From Sphingobacteriales bacterium (lineage in GTDB: Bacteria > Bacteroidota > Bacteroidia > Chitinophagales > JADIYW01), in NCBI GenBank assembly GCA_016721245.1, contig JADKIQ010000012.1, positions 1 through 64,000 on the forward strand: DNA of 64,000 nt, written 5' to 3'. The notes beneath the pieces were generated by a model. It did no database searches and was not told where the DNA came from. It was given only the letters and a program-made list of their open reading frames with translations. The first letter of the stretch is position 1. Each line of letters opens with the position of its first letter. Position numbers and translations under genes: made by a program. This document shows positions 36,663-46,620 of this stretch, one piece after another.

Positions 36663-38237
36663 TTATTTAAATTTTTCCTTGTTACCAATGCCATCTAATG
36701 GTAAAACATTCGCTATGAATTTAAACCAGTTTCTGGATTTTCCAAACCAACTTACCATAACGGCATACAGCAATTTATATTTTGAATTGGTGTACGGATA
36801 CCATTGCGGTTCAATCAGTTTTCCTTGTTTGTCTATTAAAACAGATTTTAAATTGCAGAATGCTAAAAGGCCGTCTTCTCCTTTAAATCTGCCGATACCG
36901 CTGTCTTTAACACCACCAAACGGCAAGTATGGATTGGCTTCATTCAGCATGTGATTGTTGACACAAACATTTCCCGCTTTAATCGCACGTGCAACACGTG
37001 TACCGCGTGCTACGTCTTTACTCCATACAGAAGCACTTAAACCATACACGGAATCATTGGCTAATGCAATGGCTTCTTCTTCTGTTTTAAATTTCATGAT
37101 AGCCAGTGTTGGCCCGAATGTTTCTTCCGATGCAATCTTCATCGAATGGTTACAGTTTTCAAAAATGGTAGGAGGAATATGGTGTGAACCTTTTTCTTTT
37201 ATACCACCACACAATAAAGTTGCGCCTTTCGCAATGGCATCTTCAATATGTTCTTCAATAATTTTTACCTGAAAAGAAGCGGTAATAGCACCCACATCGC
37301 AATCCTCGGGAGAAGATGTATCTCTGCCCGGATGGGAAGTTCTCAAACGCTTGGTGCGTTCCACCAGATAAGGAACTAATTTGTCATAAATACCTTCCTG
37401 CACGTATAATCGTTCGATCCCGGTACAGTTTTGACCTGCATTGGTAAAGGCGCCCCACATAATTCCGTTCACTGTTCTGTCAATATCCACGTCGTCAAAA
37501 ACGATGCTCGGGTCTTTACCTCCCAATTCTAAATCTATTGGAATTAATTGCTGTGAGCAAGCTTCCATTAATTTTCTTCCCGTTTTTACACTACCTGTAA
37601 AATGTACTTTATCCGGTCTTAAGGCTAATAATTTAGAGCCGGTTTCTTTTCCGCCTACTACTACCTGAATGGCATCTTTCATGAAACCGCTATTCGCAAA
37701 GAAGTGTTCCCATAATGGTTTTAACGGCGTTACTTCCGATGGTTTTACAATGGTGGCATTACCGGCTAAAAATGACATTAAGCTTGGAACAATCACCTGA
37801 TAAAAAGGGAAATTCCAGGGGGTAATCACTAATACAGTACCCAATGGCTCTCTGAATTGTCTGGATGTTTTTTCCATCAGGAAAATCGGCCAGTTCATTT
37901 TTTGATCTTTCAGTTGTTTCGGTGCCAGTTTATTGTAAACATCAATCACATCTGTTACTTCAAAGACTTCTGCAGCAAAGGCATCCGTTCTGGCTTTTCC
38001 GGTTTCTGCAATGATGGAATCCAGGATAAAATCGCTATTGGCGATAACGTAATCTCTTATTTTATATACTTCGGCAACACGTTGTTCAACGCTCATCGCC
38101 TGAATCTTTTTCTGAACGGCTGCAGCCTTCTCAAAATGCGCTTTTGCCTGTTGGTCCGAGATTTCATCTATCTCGTAAAGGATAGTGCCATTTATAGGGT
38201 TAGTTATTTTAATTGCAGTAGATTCTAATACAGTCAT
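36663..38237 (-). CDS. Aldehyde dehydrogenase (succinate-semialdehyde-type)
   Basis: A 524-aa NAD(P)-dependent dehydrogenase. TPWNFPFYQVIVPSLMSFLA and AGNATIVKPSEVTPL mark the cofactor site, ELGGKDPSIVF carries the general-base Glu, and FTNAGQNCTG the catalytic Cys. The final 50 residues (QWYPYTNSKYKLLYAVMVSW) form an extension beyond the usual end, with a hydrophobic patch, and resemble that of GabD2-like enzymes and some membrane-associated aldehyde dehydrogenases. It may take the aldehyde made by the GMC enzyme nearby, but the substrate cannot be read from sequence. Confidence 0.9.
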   Translation of the reverse strand: MTVLESTAIKITNPINGTILYEIDEISDQQAKAHFEKAAAVQKKIQAMSVEQRVAEVYKIRDYVIANSDFILDSIIAETGKARTDAFAAEVFEVTDVIDVYNKLAPKQLKDQKMNWPIFLMEKTSRQFREPLGTVLVITPWNFPFYQVIVPSLMSFLAGNATIVKPSEVTPLKPLWEHFFANSGFMKDAIQVVVGGKETGSKLLALRPDKVHFTGSVKTGRKLMEACSQQLIPIDLELGGKDPSIVFDDVDIDRTVNGIMWGAFTNAGQNCTGIERLYVQEGIYDKLVPYLVERTKRLRTSHPGRDTSSPEDCDVGAITASFQVKIIEEHIEDAIAKGATLLCGGIKEKGSHHIPPTIFENCNHSMKIASEETFGPTLAIMKFKTEEEAIALANDSVYGLSASVWSKDVARGTRVARAIKAGNVCVNNHMLNEANPYLPFGGVKDSGIGRFKGEDGLLAFCNLKSVLIDKQGKLIEPQWYPYTNSKYKLLYAVMVSWFGKSRNWFKFIANVLPLDGIGNKEKFK

Positions 38238-38351
38238 GGTTTGTTGAATTATACTGCCAATATACCTATTTATGGTGAGATGGAAAAATTTACGATTGTA
38301 AAAAAAACGTGAAATGTTTTTTTGGCGGAATCTGTAAAAATATACCGGGTA

Positions 38352-39383
38352 TCAACTCTCTTCCTGATAGAAGATTTTGTAGAATTTTCTGCCGTCTTCG
38401 TCAATGCCCTGTTGTATCATTTCTGTGTTTCCGTGAATGTAAATATGGAAATTACGGTCCAGTTTCAGCACACTCTTGAAAATCCGTGCTTGTTTCTTTA
38501 CTGCCTGAGGCGAAATTTCAAAGGTGTCTTTCAAATCTATCCCGTTATATTCTCTGTAGGTATCATCAAAATTCCTGAACGATTCAATGACATTTTTATT
38601 CTGTAAGACTTCTGTTTCAAATTCACTTTTGTCAAAAGTTTCGTGTTTTTTGAAGTATTGTACCGAGCGATTCAGTAATTCAATTTGATCTGCTTTAGTG
38701 GTTTGATATTCTTCCGGAAATTGTTCCGTTATAAATGATTTGGTCAATGATAGAAACTGACTGGTATTGTTGATGAAATCGTTTTTCAATTCCACAGCCA
38801 AAAATTCATTCATCCAGTATTCAGTGTCATTTCCGTTGTTTCCATTATCAATAACGAAAATAGTGTATGGTTCATCGGTTAATAAAATAAGACAAGCCTT
38901 ATCTAATTTCCTGCCGCTGATTCCCTGTTTGATATCCAGTTTTATTTCATCATTGCTGTTAGCATTGGTTTCTATAAAATTTTCTTTGTTTTCAATTTTA
39001 TAAATACCCAAACCTGTATAATGCTGATTGTTGAGTTTTACGTCGTCATATTTCACTACAAATAAATCACCGTCTTTGATATTCGGATGTTTGGAAACGG
39101 TTTTTAAATGCTGCAAAATTTGCTGCGAAACAGTCTCGAAATCACCGCCGTGAAATATAGATTTTGATAGTTTAAATAAGGGATGTAATTCAAGGTCGAT
39201 GCTGTGGGCAAATTCATAAGTGGCGGCACTTGAACTGAATGGTTTCAAAAATATTTTTTTCAGAATTTCCTCTTCTTCCTCATTGTCATATTCATAGGAA
39301 TAGGGAGCTGTGATTTTTTGAAACTCGTTTCCGATTTTTTGAAAAGTTAGTTTACGTATGGCTGCTTCCTGATATTCAATCAT
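38352..39383 (-). CDS. Nucleoid-associated protein (NdpA/YejK family)
   Basis: A 343-aa protein of the 37-kDa nucleoid-associated family (NA37). Recognisable stretches are LFKLSKSIFHGGDFETVSQQ, GDLFVVKYDDV, GISGRKLDKACLIL and YWMNEFLAVE, and a helical middle. Family members bind DNA loosely; the exact role is unknown. The N-terminal acidic run DNEEEEE is notable. It is a single gene with about 110 bases on either side. Confidence 0.85.
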   Translation of the reverse strand: MIEYQEAAIRKLTFQKIGNEFQKITAPYSYEYDNEEEEEILKKIFLKPFSSSAATYEFAHSIDLELHPLFKLSKSIFHGGDFETVSQQILQHLKTVSKHPNIKDGDLFVVKYDDVKLNNQHYTGLGIYKIENKENFIETNANSNDEIKLDIKQGISGRKLDKACLILLTDEPYTIFVIDNGNNGNDTEYWMNEFLAVELKNDFINNTSQFLSLTKSFITEQFPEEYQTTKADQIELLNRSVQYFKKHETFDKSEFETEVLQNKNVIESFRNFDDTYREYNGIDLKDTFEISPQAVKKQARIFKSVLKLDRNFHIYIHGNTEMIQQGIDEDGRKFYKIFYQEES

Positions 39384-39492
39384 TGTCTGAAATATGTTTT
39401 AACTGATTTTTATTTTTTATTTTTCGCAACTGCGCAAAGTACGTAAAATAGAATCTTGATTAGTATAAAATGTTTGCGCTTTTTTCTGATAA

Positions 39493-40689
39493 TTATAAGA
39501 AGCATTTACCCTGACCGCGATAAGTTGGAACTTTATCGATTATCTGCCCGTTGGCAATTAAATGTAATTCGTTAAATCGTTCGCATAATTCACCGGCTTT
39601 ACTATGGCGGAATAGTACAGTATCCCCGAGTCCGATTTTTTCAGAGCCTTTGTATTCACAAGGTGTTTGCACTTCCCCGGTACCTTCATTAGCAGTTAAA
39701 ATAATACCTTCCGGCAAATAAGGCTTGGGTTGCTTGTCTGCACCGGTTGCCCCGCTGGCAATGTATCCGCCACCCAGACACGTGTAATAATCAGGTTTGG
39801 GTTTGCGTACAATTTGTACGGCAAATCCTGCTGCCGGCTGATGTTTGAAATCATTGTAATAATCAAACAATGCCGGCGAGTAAAAACCGGAGCCTACCGT
39901 AATTTCTGTTACCCAGTCTTCCTGCTTGCTGCTTTCAATGCTGCCGGTGCCGCCAGCATTTACAATTTCCAAAGGGTGATTTTTTGATTTGATGTAAGCA
40001 ACAATTTCTTGTCTTCTTTTAGTATAATCTGCAATTGATTTTTTCTTTAGAAAAGGAATAACGAAATTTTTTATGCCGTTTGCCGGATTGTTTTCACCCA
40101 ATCCGGCCACCTGTGCTTCATATCCCATCAACGCAGTCAATGAAATATTTTCATAATCATCAAAATAATCCACCAGTTTTTTTCCTGCATCGACCGAAGT
40201 AATGGGTGACCGAAGTACACCGAAGTGTAAGCCGGGAAAATCAGTGGACATATCTGCATCAATACATAATGGCTGCACAACACCCACTTCTTTTGCTATT
40301 TCATCGATGAGTTTCAGGTGCGCGTTACTATCCACCATTAAAATGATTTTCTTTCCATTTTTTGTGGCAGTACAAATGTCGTGAATTTCATCTCTGTTGA
40401 CGATTGGATAGCCTAATAATAAGTCGTCAAATCCTTGTTCTGCTAAAAACAAAGCTTCACGTCCTGTAAAACACATCAGGCCTTTATAAATAGAGTTGGA
40501 TTCCAGTATTCTTTTTAGAATAGCTGTGCAGCGCACCGATTTTGAGGCAATACGAATCGTTTTGTTTCCTTCGGCACGTTGTGCAATGTCCTGACAATTT
40601 TTATCTAATAAATCCACATCACAATAGGCGAGTGGTAACTGAAGGTTTTTAAAAAGCTGGTTATAATATTGATACGTTGGATTTGGCAT
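39493..40689 (-). CDS. Alanine-racemase-fold amino acid deaminase/aldolase
   Basis: A 398-aa fold-type III PLP enzyme of the D-threonine aldolase/D-serine dehydratase group. The PLP Lys sits in IRIASKSVRC near residue 50, with GFDDLLLGYP, QPLCIDAD and the phosphate-binding NAGGTGS downstream. The C-terminal beta domain shows GVSLGDTVLFRHSKAGELCERF-like metal-binding residues (HSKAGE) typical of the metal-activated members. It likely cleaves or deaminates a D-hydroxy amino acid. It is monocistronic, with a terminator directly behind. Confidence 0.82.
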   Translation of the reverse strand: MPNPTYQYYNQLFKNLQLPLAYCDVDLLDKNCQDIAQRAEGNKTIRIASKSVRCTAILKRILESNSIYKGLMCFTGREALFLAEQGFDDLLLGYPIVNRDEIHDICTATKNGKKIILMVDSNAHLKLIDEIAKEVGVVQPLCIDADMSTDFPGLHFGVLRSPITSVDAGKKLVDYFDDYENISLTALMGYEAQVAGLGENNPANGIKNFVIPFLKKKSIADYTKRRQEIVAYIKSKNHPLEIVNAGGTGSIESSKQEDWVTEITVGSGFYSPALFDYYNDFKHQPAAGFAVQIVRKPKPDYYTCLGGGYIASGATGADKQPKPYLPEGIILTANEGTGEVQTPCEYKGSEKIGLGDTVLFRHSKAGELCERFNELHLIANGQIIDKVPTYRGQGKCFL

Positions 40690-40701
40690 ACCTAAAAATA
40701 A

Positions 40702-40730
40702 AAAATCCTTCTTAAATAGAAGGATTTTAT
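40702..40730. terminator. Bidirectional intrinsic terminator
   Basis: AAAATCCTTCT / AGAAGGATTTT arms (702-712 and 718-728 of this kilobase) around TAAAT. It lies just upstream of the amino acid deaminase gene's coding end and after the TonB receptor gene (minus strand). Confidence 0.78.
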
Positions 40731-40740
40731 TTTAGTGCAT

Positions 40741-43182
40741 TTAAAATTCGAGCCGGTATTGCATCGTTATTCGCCTTGGCTGCTCTAACTTCCCTGCTCG
40801 TAGCCAATATTCAGTATTCAATATATTGTCAACAATAATACCTACAGTATGTTTTTTCTTTATAGTTACAAATGTTCTTGTGTTTAAGACAAAGTATCCC
40901 CTTTGTGAGCTGTAAGATATGAAATCAGCAATGCCGGGTATTGCAATAAAAATTTTATCAAAATTCTCTTGTTTACTATAATAACGAGCATCTACACCTA
41001 AAGTTAGTATATTTTTATAGGTATACTCCATATCTAATGTTAGAAGATGTCTGTTTCTGTATTTTAATATCTGTTCAGCTGTGTCACTTCCAAATTGATG
41101 AGATGCAAATTTAAATAGATATTTTAAGTAACTGCCTACATTCTCAAATCCATAAATTGAATTTGTGTTTAGTGCGGCTGGCAAGGAATAGGTATATCCG
41201 ACATTAAAAGAAGCTTTATGATTTCCATAATCCAATTCATTTTTAAAAGATAAATCCCAACCTGCAATTCTTGCTCTAACGATATTCTGGAAAGATAGAT
41301 TTATTAATGCATTAGATTCAGGAACAGAACCTACAGATGTTGGTTCTATAATATTTTTATATTCCTGCCAATAGAACGCTCCGTCAAACATACCAACATA
41401 ATGTTTGTTTTTCTTGGTGCCGAATTTTTGCTGAAACCCTATTTCTGCTGTCCATCCGTATTCCGGTTTCAAATTAGAATTTGGCAAAATTCCTAAAGTA
41501 GAGGTTGTATAAACAGAATCTCTGGTTGTAGTATAGAATGTGTCTGCAATAGGATGGTTTTCAATAATGGTGTAATGATTGTCTGTGCTGCCTACTCTTT
41601 CGTCTACAAATCGTTCCGCGAAACTAGGGAAACGATATGCTTGTCCGATATTAAAACGAATAAACGTATTTTTTGCAGCCTGATAATTTAAGCCAGCTCT
41701 CCATTGACCTGGTAAATAGAATTTTAATTTTCCATTTTTATCTCTAAATTCTGCTCCAGTTACACCAGAGAGTTTTTGGTATGCAAAATACTCAAATCGA
41801 ACACCGCCAACTAAAGTTAGTTTTTTATATTTTTTCTCCAATTGCATAAAAGTCGCTAAAATATTAGCCTTCTTTTTACCTCCATCCGAAAACGCAGGTA
41901 CATTTATCCAAAGCAATTGTTCATCTAAACCTGCAATAACTGTAAGATTTTTGGAGGTGTAGTTTTTGATAAACTGGTAATTAATATTTTCTAAAATTGT
42001 CTTTGTATTGAACGATGGTCTGTTGAAATATGTTCTGGTTTTAATTTCATGTCTATTGTTCTTCTTATCATAAATAGTAAAGAACGGGTCAACTGTTAAT
42101 CGTATATTTTCAAAGCTATTAGAGGCAGCAGCTTTATAAGCACCATCTTTGTCATTTTGCCAGTAGAAGAATTCATAATCTTTATTATACATAAAATTAC
42201 CGGCAAAGCCCCAGGATAATTTTGGATTGTGCTTAGAGATCCATTTTAATCTGTAATTAACACGACCCAAATATTCTAATCCATTTTCATATACGGTGTT
42301 GTTCAGATATAAACTACCACCTACATTATATTCAAAATTATTACTTGGTTTGTGTGCACGCATAAAAGATACACCTAATGATGGTTTTGGGTAGTCCCAA
42401 TATTTTGTTATTGATCTTTTTGGTGGGGTAATAAAGCTTACAAAAGAGGTAATTTTTGTGATTGGTGTTGAAGTAGGTTTTTGTGTTTGCAGGCTAATCG
42501 TTCCATTCATTGCGGAAGATCCGTATAATACAGACGAAGCACCTTTTAGTACTTCAATTTGACCAACAGATTCTGTAGGCAGCAATGTCCATTTTACATC
42601 CCCTCTGTCTGGAGATAATAAAGGTAAGCCATCCAGTACAATCATTACGCGAGAACCAACGCCATATGACCAGCCACTGCCTGAACGGATATTAGCCTGA
42701 CCATCTGCAACATTTAGTCCTGAAACTCTTCTGGCGATATCATCAATACGAAGTACATTAGATGTTGCTAACTGTTTAGGTTTTATAACCTCTACTGAAA
42801 TTACTTCCTCCGATGCTCTTTTTTGATATAACGAACCTGTTATTACCACTTCGGAACCAAGTGCATCTTTCGCTTCCGTTTCTAAACTTTTATTTAATTC
42901 TGTAGTTTGATTTGGAATGATGGTGATTTCTTCAGTTACCGATGCATAACCAAGATATGATATTGTGATTTTATACTTGCCTTCTTCTAATATTAAAGAA
43001 TACTTACCGTCAGTATCAGTAACAGCACCTTGATTGTCTGTAGTAGCAATATTTACACCAATTAAAACTTCTTTAGTCGTTGAATCAGAAATTGTGCCTT
43101 TTAGTGTGCCTTTCTCTGCTAGTAAAATATTGAAACTAAATAAGAGAAAAAACGATAAGATAAATTTTGAATGTTTTTTCAT
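40741..43182 (-). CDS. TonB-dependent outer-membrane receptor (intact)
   Basis: An 813-aa receptor. A signal peptide (residues 1-22) leads into a carboxypeptidase-regulatory-like domain (GTLKGTISDSTTKEVLIGVN to about 95). The plug domain has VITGSLYQKRASEEVISVEV, RSGSGWSYGVGSRVMIVLDG and VLKGASSVLYGSSAMNGTIS, followed by a 22-strand-type barrel ending RRITMQYRLEF with the terminal aromatic. It imports an unknown ligand using TonB energy; iron-type or cobalamin-type specificity cannot be told. It is clearly paralogous to the frameshifted receptor at 43338-45753. Neither is followed by a SusD-like gene, so this is not a polysaccharide-utilisation locus. Confidence 0.92.
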   Translation of the reverse strand: MKKHSKFILSFFLLFSFNILLAEKGTLKGTISDSTTKEVLIGVNIATTDNQGAVTDTDGKYSLILEEGKYKITISYLGYASVTEEITIIPNQTTELNKSLETEAKDALGSEVVITGSLYQKRASEEVISVEVIKPKQLATSNVLRIDDIARRVSGLNVADGQANIRSGSGWSYGVGSRVMIVLDGLPLLSPDRGDVKWTLLPTESVGQIEVLKGASSVLYGSSAMNGTISLQTQKPTSTPITKITSFVSFITPPKRSITKYWDYPKPSLGVSFMRAHKPSNNFEYNVGGSLYLNNTVYENGLEYLGRVNYRLKWISKHNPKLSWGFAGNFMYNKDYEFFYWQNDKDGAYKAAASNSFENIRLTVDPFFTIYDKKNNRHEIKTRTYFNRPSFNTKTILENINYQFIKNYTSKNLTVIAGLDEQLLWINVPAFSDGGKKKANILATFMQLEKKYKKLTLVGGVRFEYFAYQKLSGVTGAEFRDKNGKLKFYLPGQWRAGLNYQAAKNTFIRFNIGQAYRFPSFAERFVDERVGSTDNHYTIIENHPIADTFYTTTRDSVYTTSTLGILPNSNLKPEYGWTAEIGFQQKFGTKKNKHYVGMFDGAFYWQEYKNIIEPTSVGSVPESNALINLSFQNIVRARIAGWDLSFKNELDYGNHKASFNVGYTYSLPAALNTNSIYGFENVGSYLKYLFKFASHQFGSDTAEQILKYRNRHLLTLDMEYTYKNILTLGVDARYYSKQENFDKIFIAIPGIADFISYSSQRGYFVLNTRTFVTIKKKHTVGIIVDNILNTEYWLRAGKLEQPRRITMQYRLEF

Positions 43183-43199
43183 AGCATAAATTGATTTCG

Positions 43200-43207
43200 C
43201 AAAGATA
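43200..43207 (-). promoter_or_regulatory. -7 element of the intact TonB receptor (TATCTTTG)
   Basis: On the minus strand TATCTTTG fits TAnnTTTG and lies 17 bases before the ATG at 43182. Confidence 0.45.
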
Positions 43208-43285
43208 AAGTAAACTTTGATTTGTTAGAGTCTGTAGATTTATTAATTATCAACTTTTAAGAATAGTAATTCTAATTTAAAGTTT

Positions 43286-43320
43286 AAAAAAAAGAGCTAC
43301 CATGTGGTAGCTCTTTTTTT
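43286..43320. terminator. Intrinsic terminator
   Basis: GAGCTACC / GGTAGCTC arms with ATGT loop, extended by an A-run left and a T-run right. It lies behind the frameshifted TonB receptor gene (minus strand) and separates it from the intact one. Confidence 0.85.
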
Positions 43321-43337
43321 GTAATTATTATTAGGTA

Positions 43338-45753
43338 TTAATTAAAGGTCATATCCATTCTGAAACCGAAAGAATGAGGTGGTTCTACCAGTGTTGGACG
43401 TAGAGTATATTCTCTGTTGGTGATATTTTTTACGATGAAAGAGAAATTGAAATCTCTGTTTTCTTGTGTAAAGTGATATCCTATACGTGTATCCAGAATA
43501 AAGTCACCTTTAAATTTAGGTTTTACATCATTTAATGAGGAACCTTTCTTTAAATGTGAGGCAGCATATGAATAATAACTTGGAAGAATGGTCACGAATA
43601 CGTTGTCTATATTCTCCATAAAGCTATAGAAGGTTCCGGAAAGACCAAAGGTAAATCCTTTGAAATCAACATCCCATACACCCACAAACTGATGACGGAT
43701 TCTGTATTTTAATACATTGTATTTGGCAATATCTTTATATTCGCAGATTGTCTTCACTGTAGTTTTTATATTTTGGTACAATGTAGGTATATCCCAAACT
43801 TAAAGTAGTAGGGAATTTGCCAAATAATTTTCCTTCCCCTCCAATCGTTGCTTCCATTCCATAAATCATAGTTCCGCTTTTTACATTATTCGCCTGAAAT
43901 CCAAAGTCCAGGTGTGTTGATAAAGTTAAATTCCATCATGTTTTTATACTGTGAATAGAAACCAGCAACATCTGCAAATGCTCTAACATATTTTCCCAAT
44001 TTTATACCTTGCTTAATACCTAATTCTACACTTAATCCTGTTTCAGATGTTAAATCCTGTTTGGATAAATCCCAAAACCCGGACCAAGCAAGGTTTTGAT
44101 AAACTTCTCTGCAATAGTTGGGAAGCGGTAACCTTGTCCAAAAGATGCTCTTACATAGGTGTATTTTGCTGCCTGAACACTTACACCCACTCTCGATACC
44201 GGTTTAGTTTCCCATTTTTGTTTATCCAGTCTGTTAGATTCAAAACGGAATCCGTAAGTAACGTTTAAGATTTTAAAGAATTTTTTATCCAACTGAAAAT
44301 ATCCAGCAATATTAGTTCCTATGTGCGTGGTATCACCGAATAATTGGGAAGAAGAGCGAACATGGTTGGCAACTGCACCGGTTGTTACGGTAAAGTTCCA
44401 TTTTTCAATTCTTCGCTGATATTGATATTCACCGTAAAAATAATTATTAGAATTATCCTGACTGTTAGAATTATCTATAGCTGTACGGATATACCTTCCT
44501 AATACTTTATGGCTGTTTCCTTTGGTGTCAGCATATCTGAAGAATGGATCCACACTTACTCTGAAACTTCTGGATTCTGTAGGAATACCGGTTACAGAAC
44601 TTGGAATATATTTATTGATTCCTTCTCCACCCCACAAAAAGAAAGTCTGGCTTTTTGCAGCTTGAATATTGGTGTTTACACCAAAACTCATTTTATCATT
44701 TACTCTGTATCTTAAATCTACAGTTACTCTGCCTCTGGTTTCGTTGTCACCCCATTTGTGTCCTTGTTTTTTGTAAAACATACCACCGGCAACCACGTCT
44801 AATTTTCCCATTTTTTCTCTGTAAGCAAAGGAAAATCCTGCATCGTAAGGTCTTTTGTTAAAATTATTTTTTATAGTGGTATCTTTTCCAAATAAACCAC
44901 CGGCACCAGAAAGTAAGGTTATACTATCTAATTCCCACCATTTTTTATCTACTGTTGTTTTTCCAGAAATTGTTTGTGTAGTGGGATCAAATATGTAATC
45001 CTTTTTATTTGGGTTGTCTGAAACTGTTCCGAAGACAGAAAACTTGGCATATGGTTTTGATGTAGGGTATGCTGTTCTAATGTTTATAATACCATTCATA
45101 GCGGAAGATCCATACAAAGCAGAAGCAGCACCTTTGATAATTTCAATTTGACCAATGTTTTCTACAGGCAATCCCGAAAAACTCGGAAATCCTGCGTCCG
45201 CCTGCAAAATTGGTAAATCATCCAGCAATAATAATACACGGGAACCTGCACCATACGAATAGCCGGAGCCTCCTCTGATATTTGGCTGACCATCCACAAC
45301 GGTTACCCCTGAACTTTTATTGAGGACATCTTTTACGTCGTTCAGGTTTTGTTTTTCTAAAGCAGCCGGTTTTATGATGTCAATAGAAACACTTTCTTCC
45401 CCAATCTTACGTTCAAATTTACTACTGGTGACAACTAACTCATCCAACATACTTTGTATTTCACCCATGGATACATCAATTGTCTGCGTTTGGTTAGCTT
45501 TTACCGTTACTTGTTTTGTAATGTTATCATAGCCGATATAACTGTAAACGATGTTATATTTTCCGGGCTCAACACTTAATTCGTAGCTTCCGTCTTCATT
45601 TGTGGTGGTTCCTGTAATACTGTCTACAGAAATATTTACACCTATCAACGTTTCATTGGTTTTTGAATCCTTTAAGATTCCCTTTATAGTCGCTTTCTGG
45701 GCGAATAAGGACACAAAATTAAGAATGAAAAGAAAGAAGAAAAATTTTCTCAT
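43338..45753 (-). pseudogene. TonB-dependent receptor with three frameshifts near the C-terminal third
   Basis: A paralogue of the receptor at 40741-43182 with the same layout: signal peptide, carboxypeptidase-like domain (ATIKGILKDSKTNETLIGVN), plug (PNIRGGSGYSYGAGSRVLLL) and barrel. The 5' frame (44050-45753) is open for 567 codons. It then breaks near 44052 (after GFGIYPN), near 43917 where one G is missing (TPGDFGFQANNVKSG needs a shift) and near 43755 (YSEDNLR to YKDIAKYNV). The last frame ends RMDMTFN, a proper barrel end. With three indels it is either real decay of one duplicate or local sequence error. About 805 residues when repaired. Confidence 0.85.
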
Positions 45754-45827
45754 GTTGCTTTGTTTTTAGTTGGTCGCTAATTTATGTTTATTTAACGTAA
45801 GAAGGAAATATTAAGTAATTATTTCAT

Positions 45828-45860
45828 AAAAAAAACTCCAACATTTGTTGGAGTTTTTTT
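45828..45860. terminator. Intrinsic terminator
   Basis: AAAAACTCCAAC / GTTGGAGTTTTT around ATTT, with flanking A- and T-runs. It lies behind the lipoprotein gene that ends at 45883 (minus strand). Confidence 0.85.
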
Positions 45861-45882
45861 AACATTTATCTTAAGATAAGTA

Positions 45883-46428
45883 CTAAGGTAATTTTAAGAA
45901 AGAACCTCTTAAGTTTAATTTTCTTCCACTTAAATCTTGTAATACACCTCCTAATGAGGTGATATTTGTATTTCCTTTTGCAATGGATAATTTAGTAGTA
46001 GCACCGGTACTAGTAATTGTGCCTGTGCCTCCAGCTCTAACATTCCAAATTCTTATAACACCATCGTTTTGTTGAAGTGTTAAAGCTGTAGATGTTGTAG
46101 TTATTCTTAGTGTATCAGCAGGGCCGCTTCCGATAAAAAATGAATCTAAATTAATTAAATTACAATTTGAAGAACTTATTTTACCTACAAGAGCTTTTCC
46201 AAGTGCTTTTGATTGAATTGTAACAACATCGCCTGAAATAGTTGCATCTAAGGTATCTCTGATAGGTGTAATTCCTGGATTAAGCTCATCGAGATAAACA
46301 ATATGTATACCTGTGTCTCTTCCTGTAATTGAGTTGCAAGTTGGCCCAGAATCGGTGCCACAGCCTGTTAAAAATGTTGCAACAAAACCTGCTGCTAATA
46401 CAAATGTCAATAAGATTGATTTCTTCAT
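45883..46428 (-). CDS. Hypothetical lipoprotein, paralogue A
   Basis: A 181-aa protein with a lipoprotein signal ending FLTGC (residues 1-22). The mature part is Ser/Thr-rich with regular hydrophobic strands, including TIQSKALGKALVGKISSSNC and NLDSFFIGSGPADTLRITT, and ends NLRGSFLKLP. It lines up with the neighbour at 46621-47097: (I)xSxxLGxxLxGxxxxxNC, xLDSxxI, NxRAxGxG, and a closing LxGxFxK. No domain family is recognised. Each has its own promoter and terminator. Confidence 0.78.
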   Translation of the reverse strand: MKKSILLTFVLAAGFVATFLTGCGTDSGPTCNSITGRDTGIHIVYLDELNPGITPIRDTLDATISGDVVTIQSKALGKALVGKISSSNCNLINLDSFFIGSGPADTLRITTTSTALTLQQNDGVIRIWNVRAGGTGTITSTGATTKLSIAKGNTNITSLGGVLQDLSGRKLNLRGSFLKLP

Positions 46429-46461
46429 TTTAAGTTTGTTTTTTAGTTAACGAATGATTAC

Positions 46462-46493
46462 CAAATATATTGCTTTATAAATGAAAACAAAAA
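46462..46493 (-). promoter_or_regulatory. Promoter of lipoprotein A: -33 TTTTTG, -7 TATATTTG
   Basis: On the minus strand TTTTTG (46493-46488) is followed 18 bases later by TATATTTG (46469-46462), near the best Bacteroidota spacing. The block GCAATATATTTG is identical in the promoter of lipoprotein B. Confidence 0.6.
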
Positions 46494-46568
46494 CTTTTAA
46501 TTTTTATTTACTAAAGATAATTGAAATAAAAATGTAATTAGTTGCATTTTTAACAAATTACTACCCTG

Positions 46569-46600
46569 AAAAAAAAAAAGCGGCAATAATGCCGCTTTTA
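46569..46600. terminator. Intrinsic terminator behind lipoprotein B
   Basis: AAAAGCGGCA / TGCCGCTTTT around ATAA, preceded by a run of eleven A. On the minus strand this gives a hairpin and U-tail for the gene ending at 46621. Confidence 0.85.
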
Positions 46601-46620
46601 CTATGATTTATATTTTTCAA

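Noticed and set aside
29347..38237. Secondary-metabolite gene cluster around the P450
   Set aside because: No synthase, carrier protein or terpene enzyme is present; the enzymes fit catabolic oxidation better.
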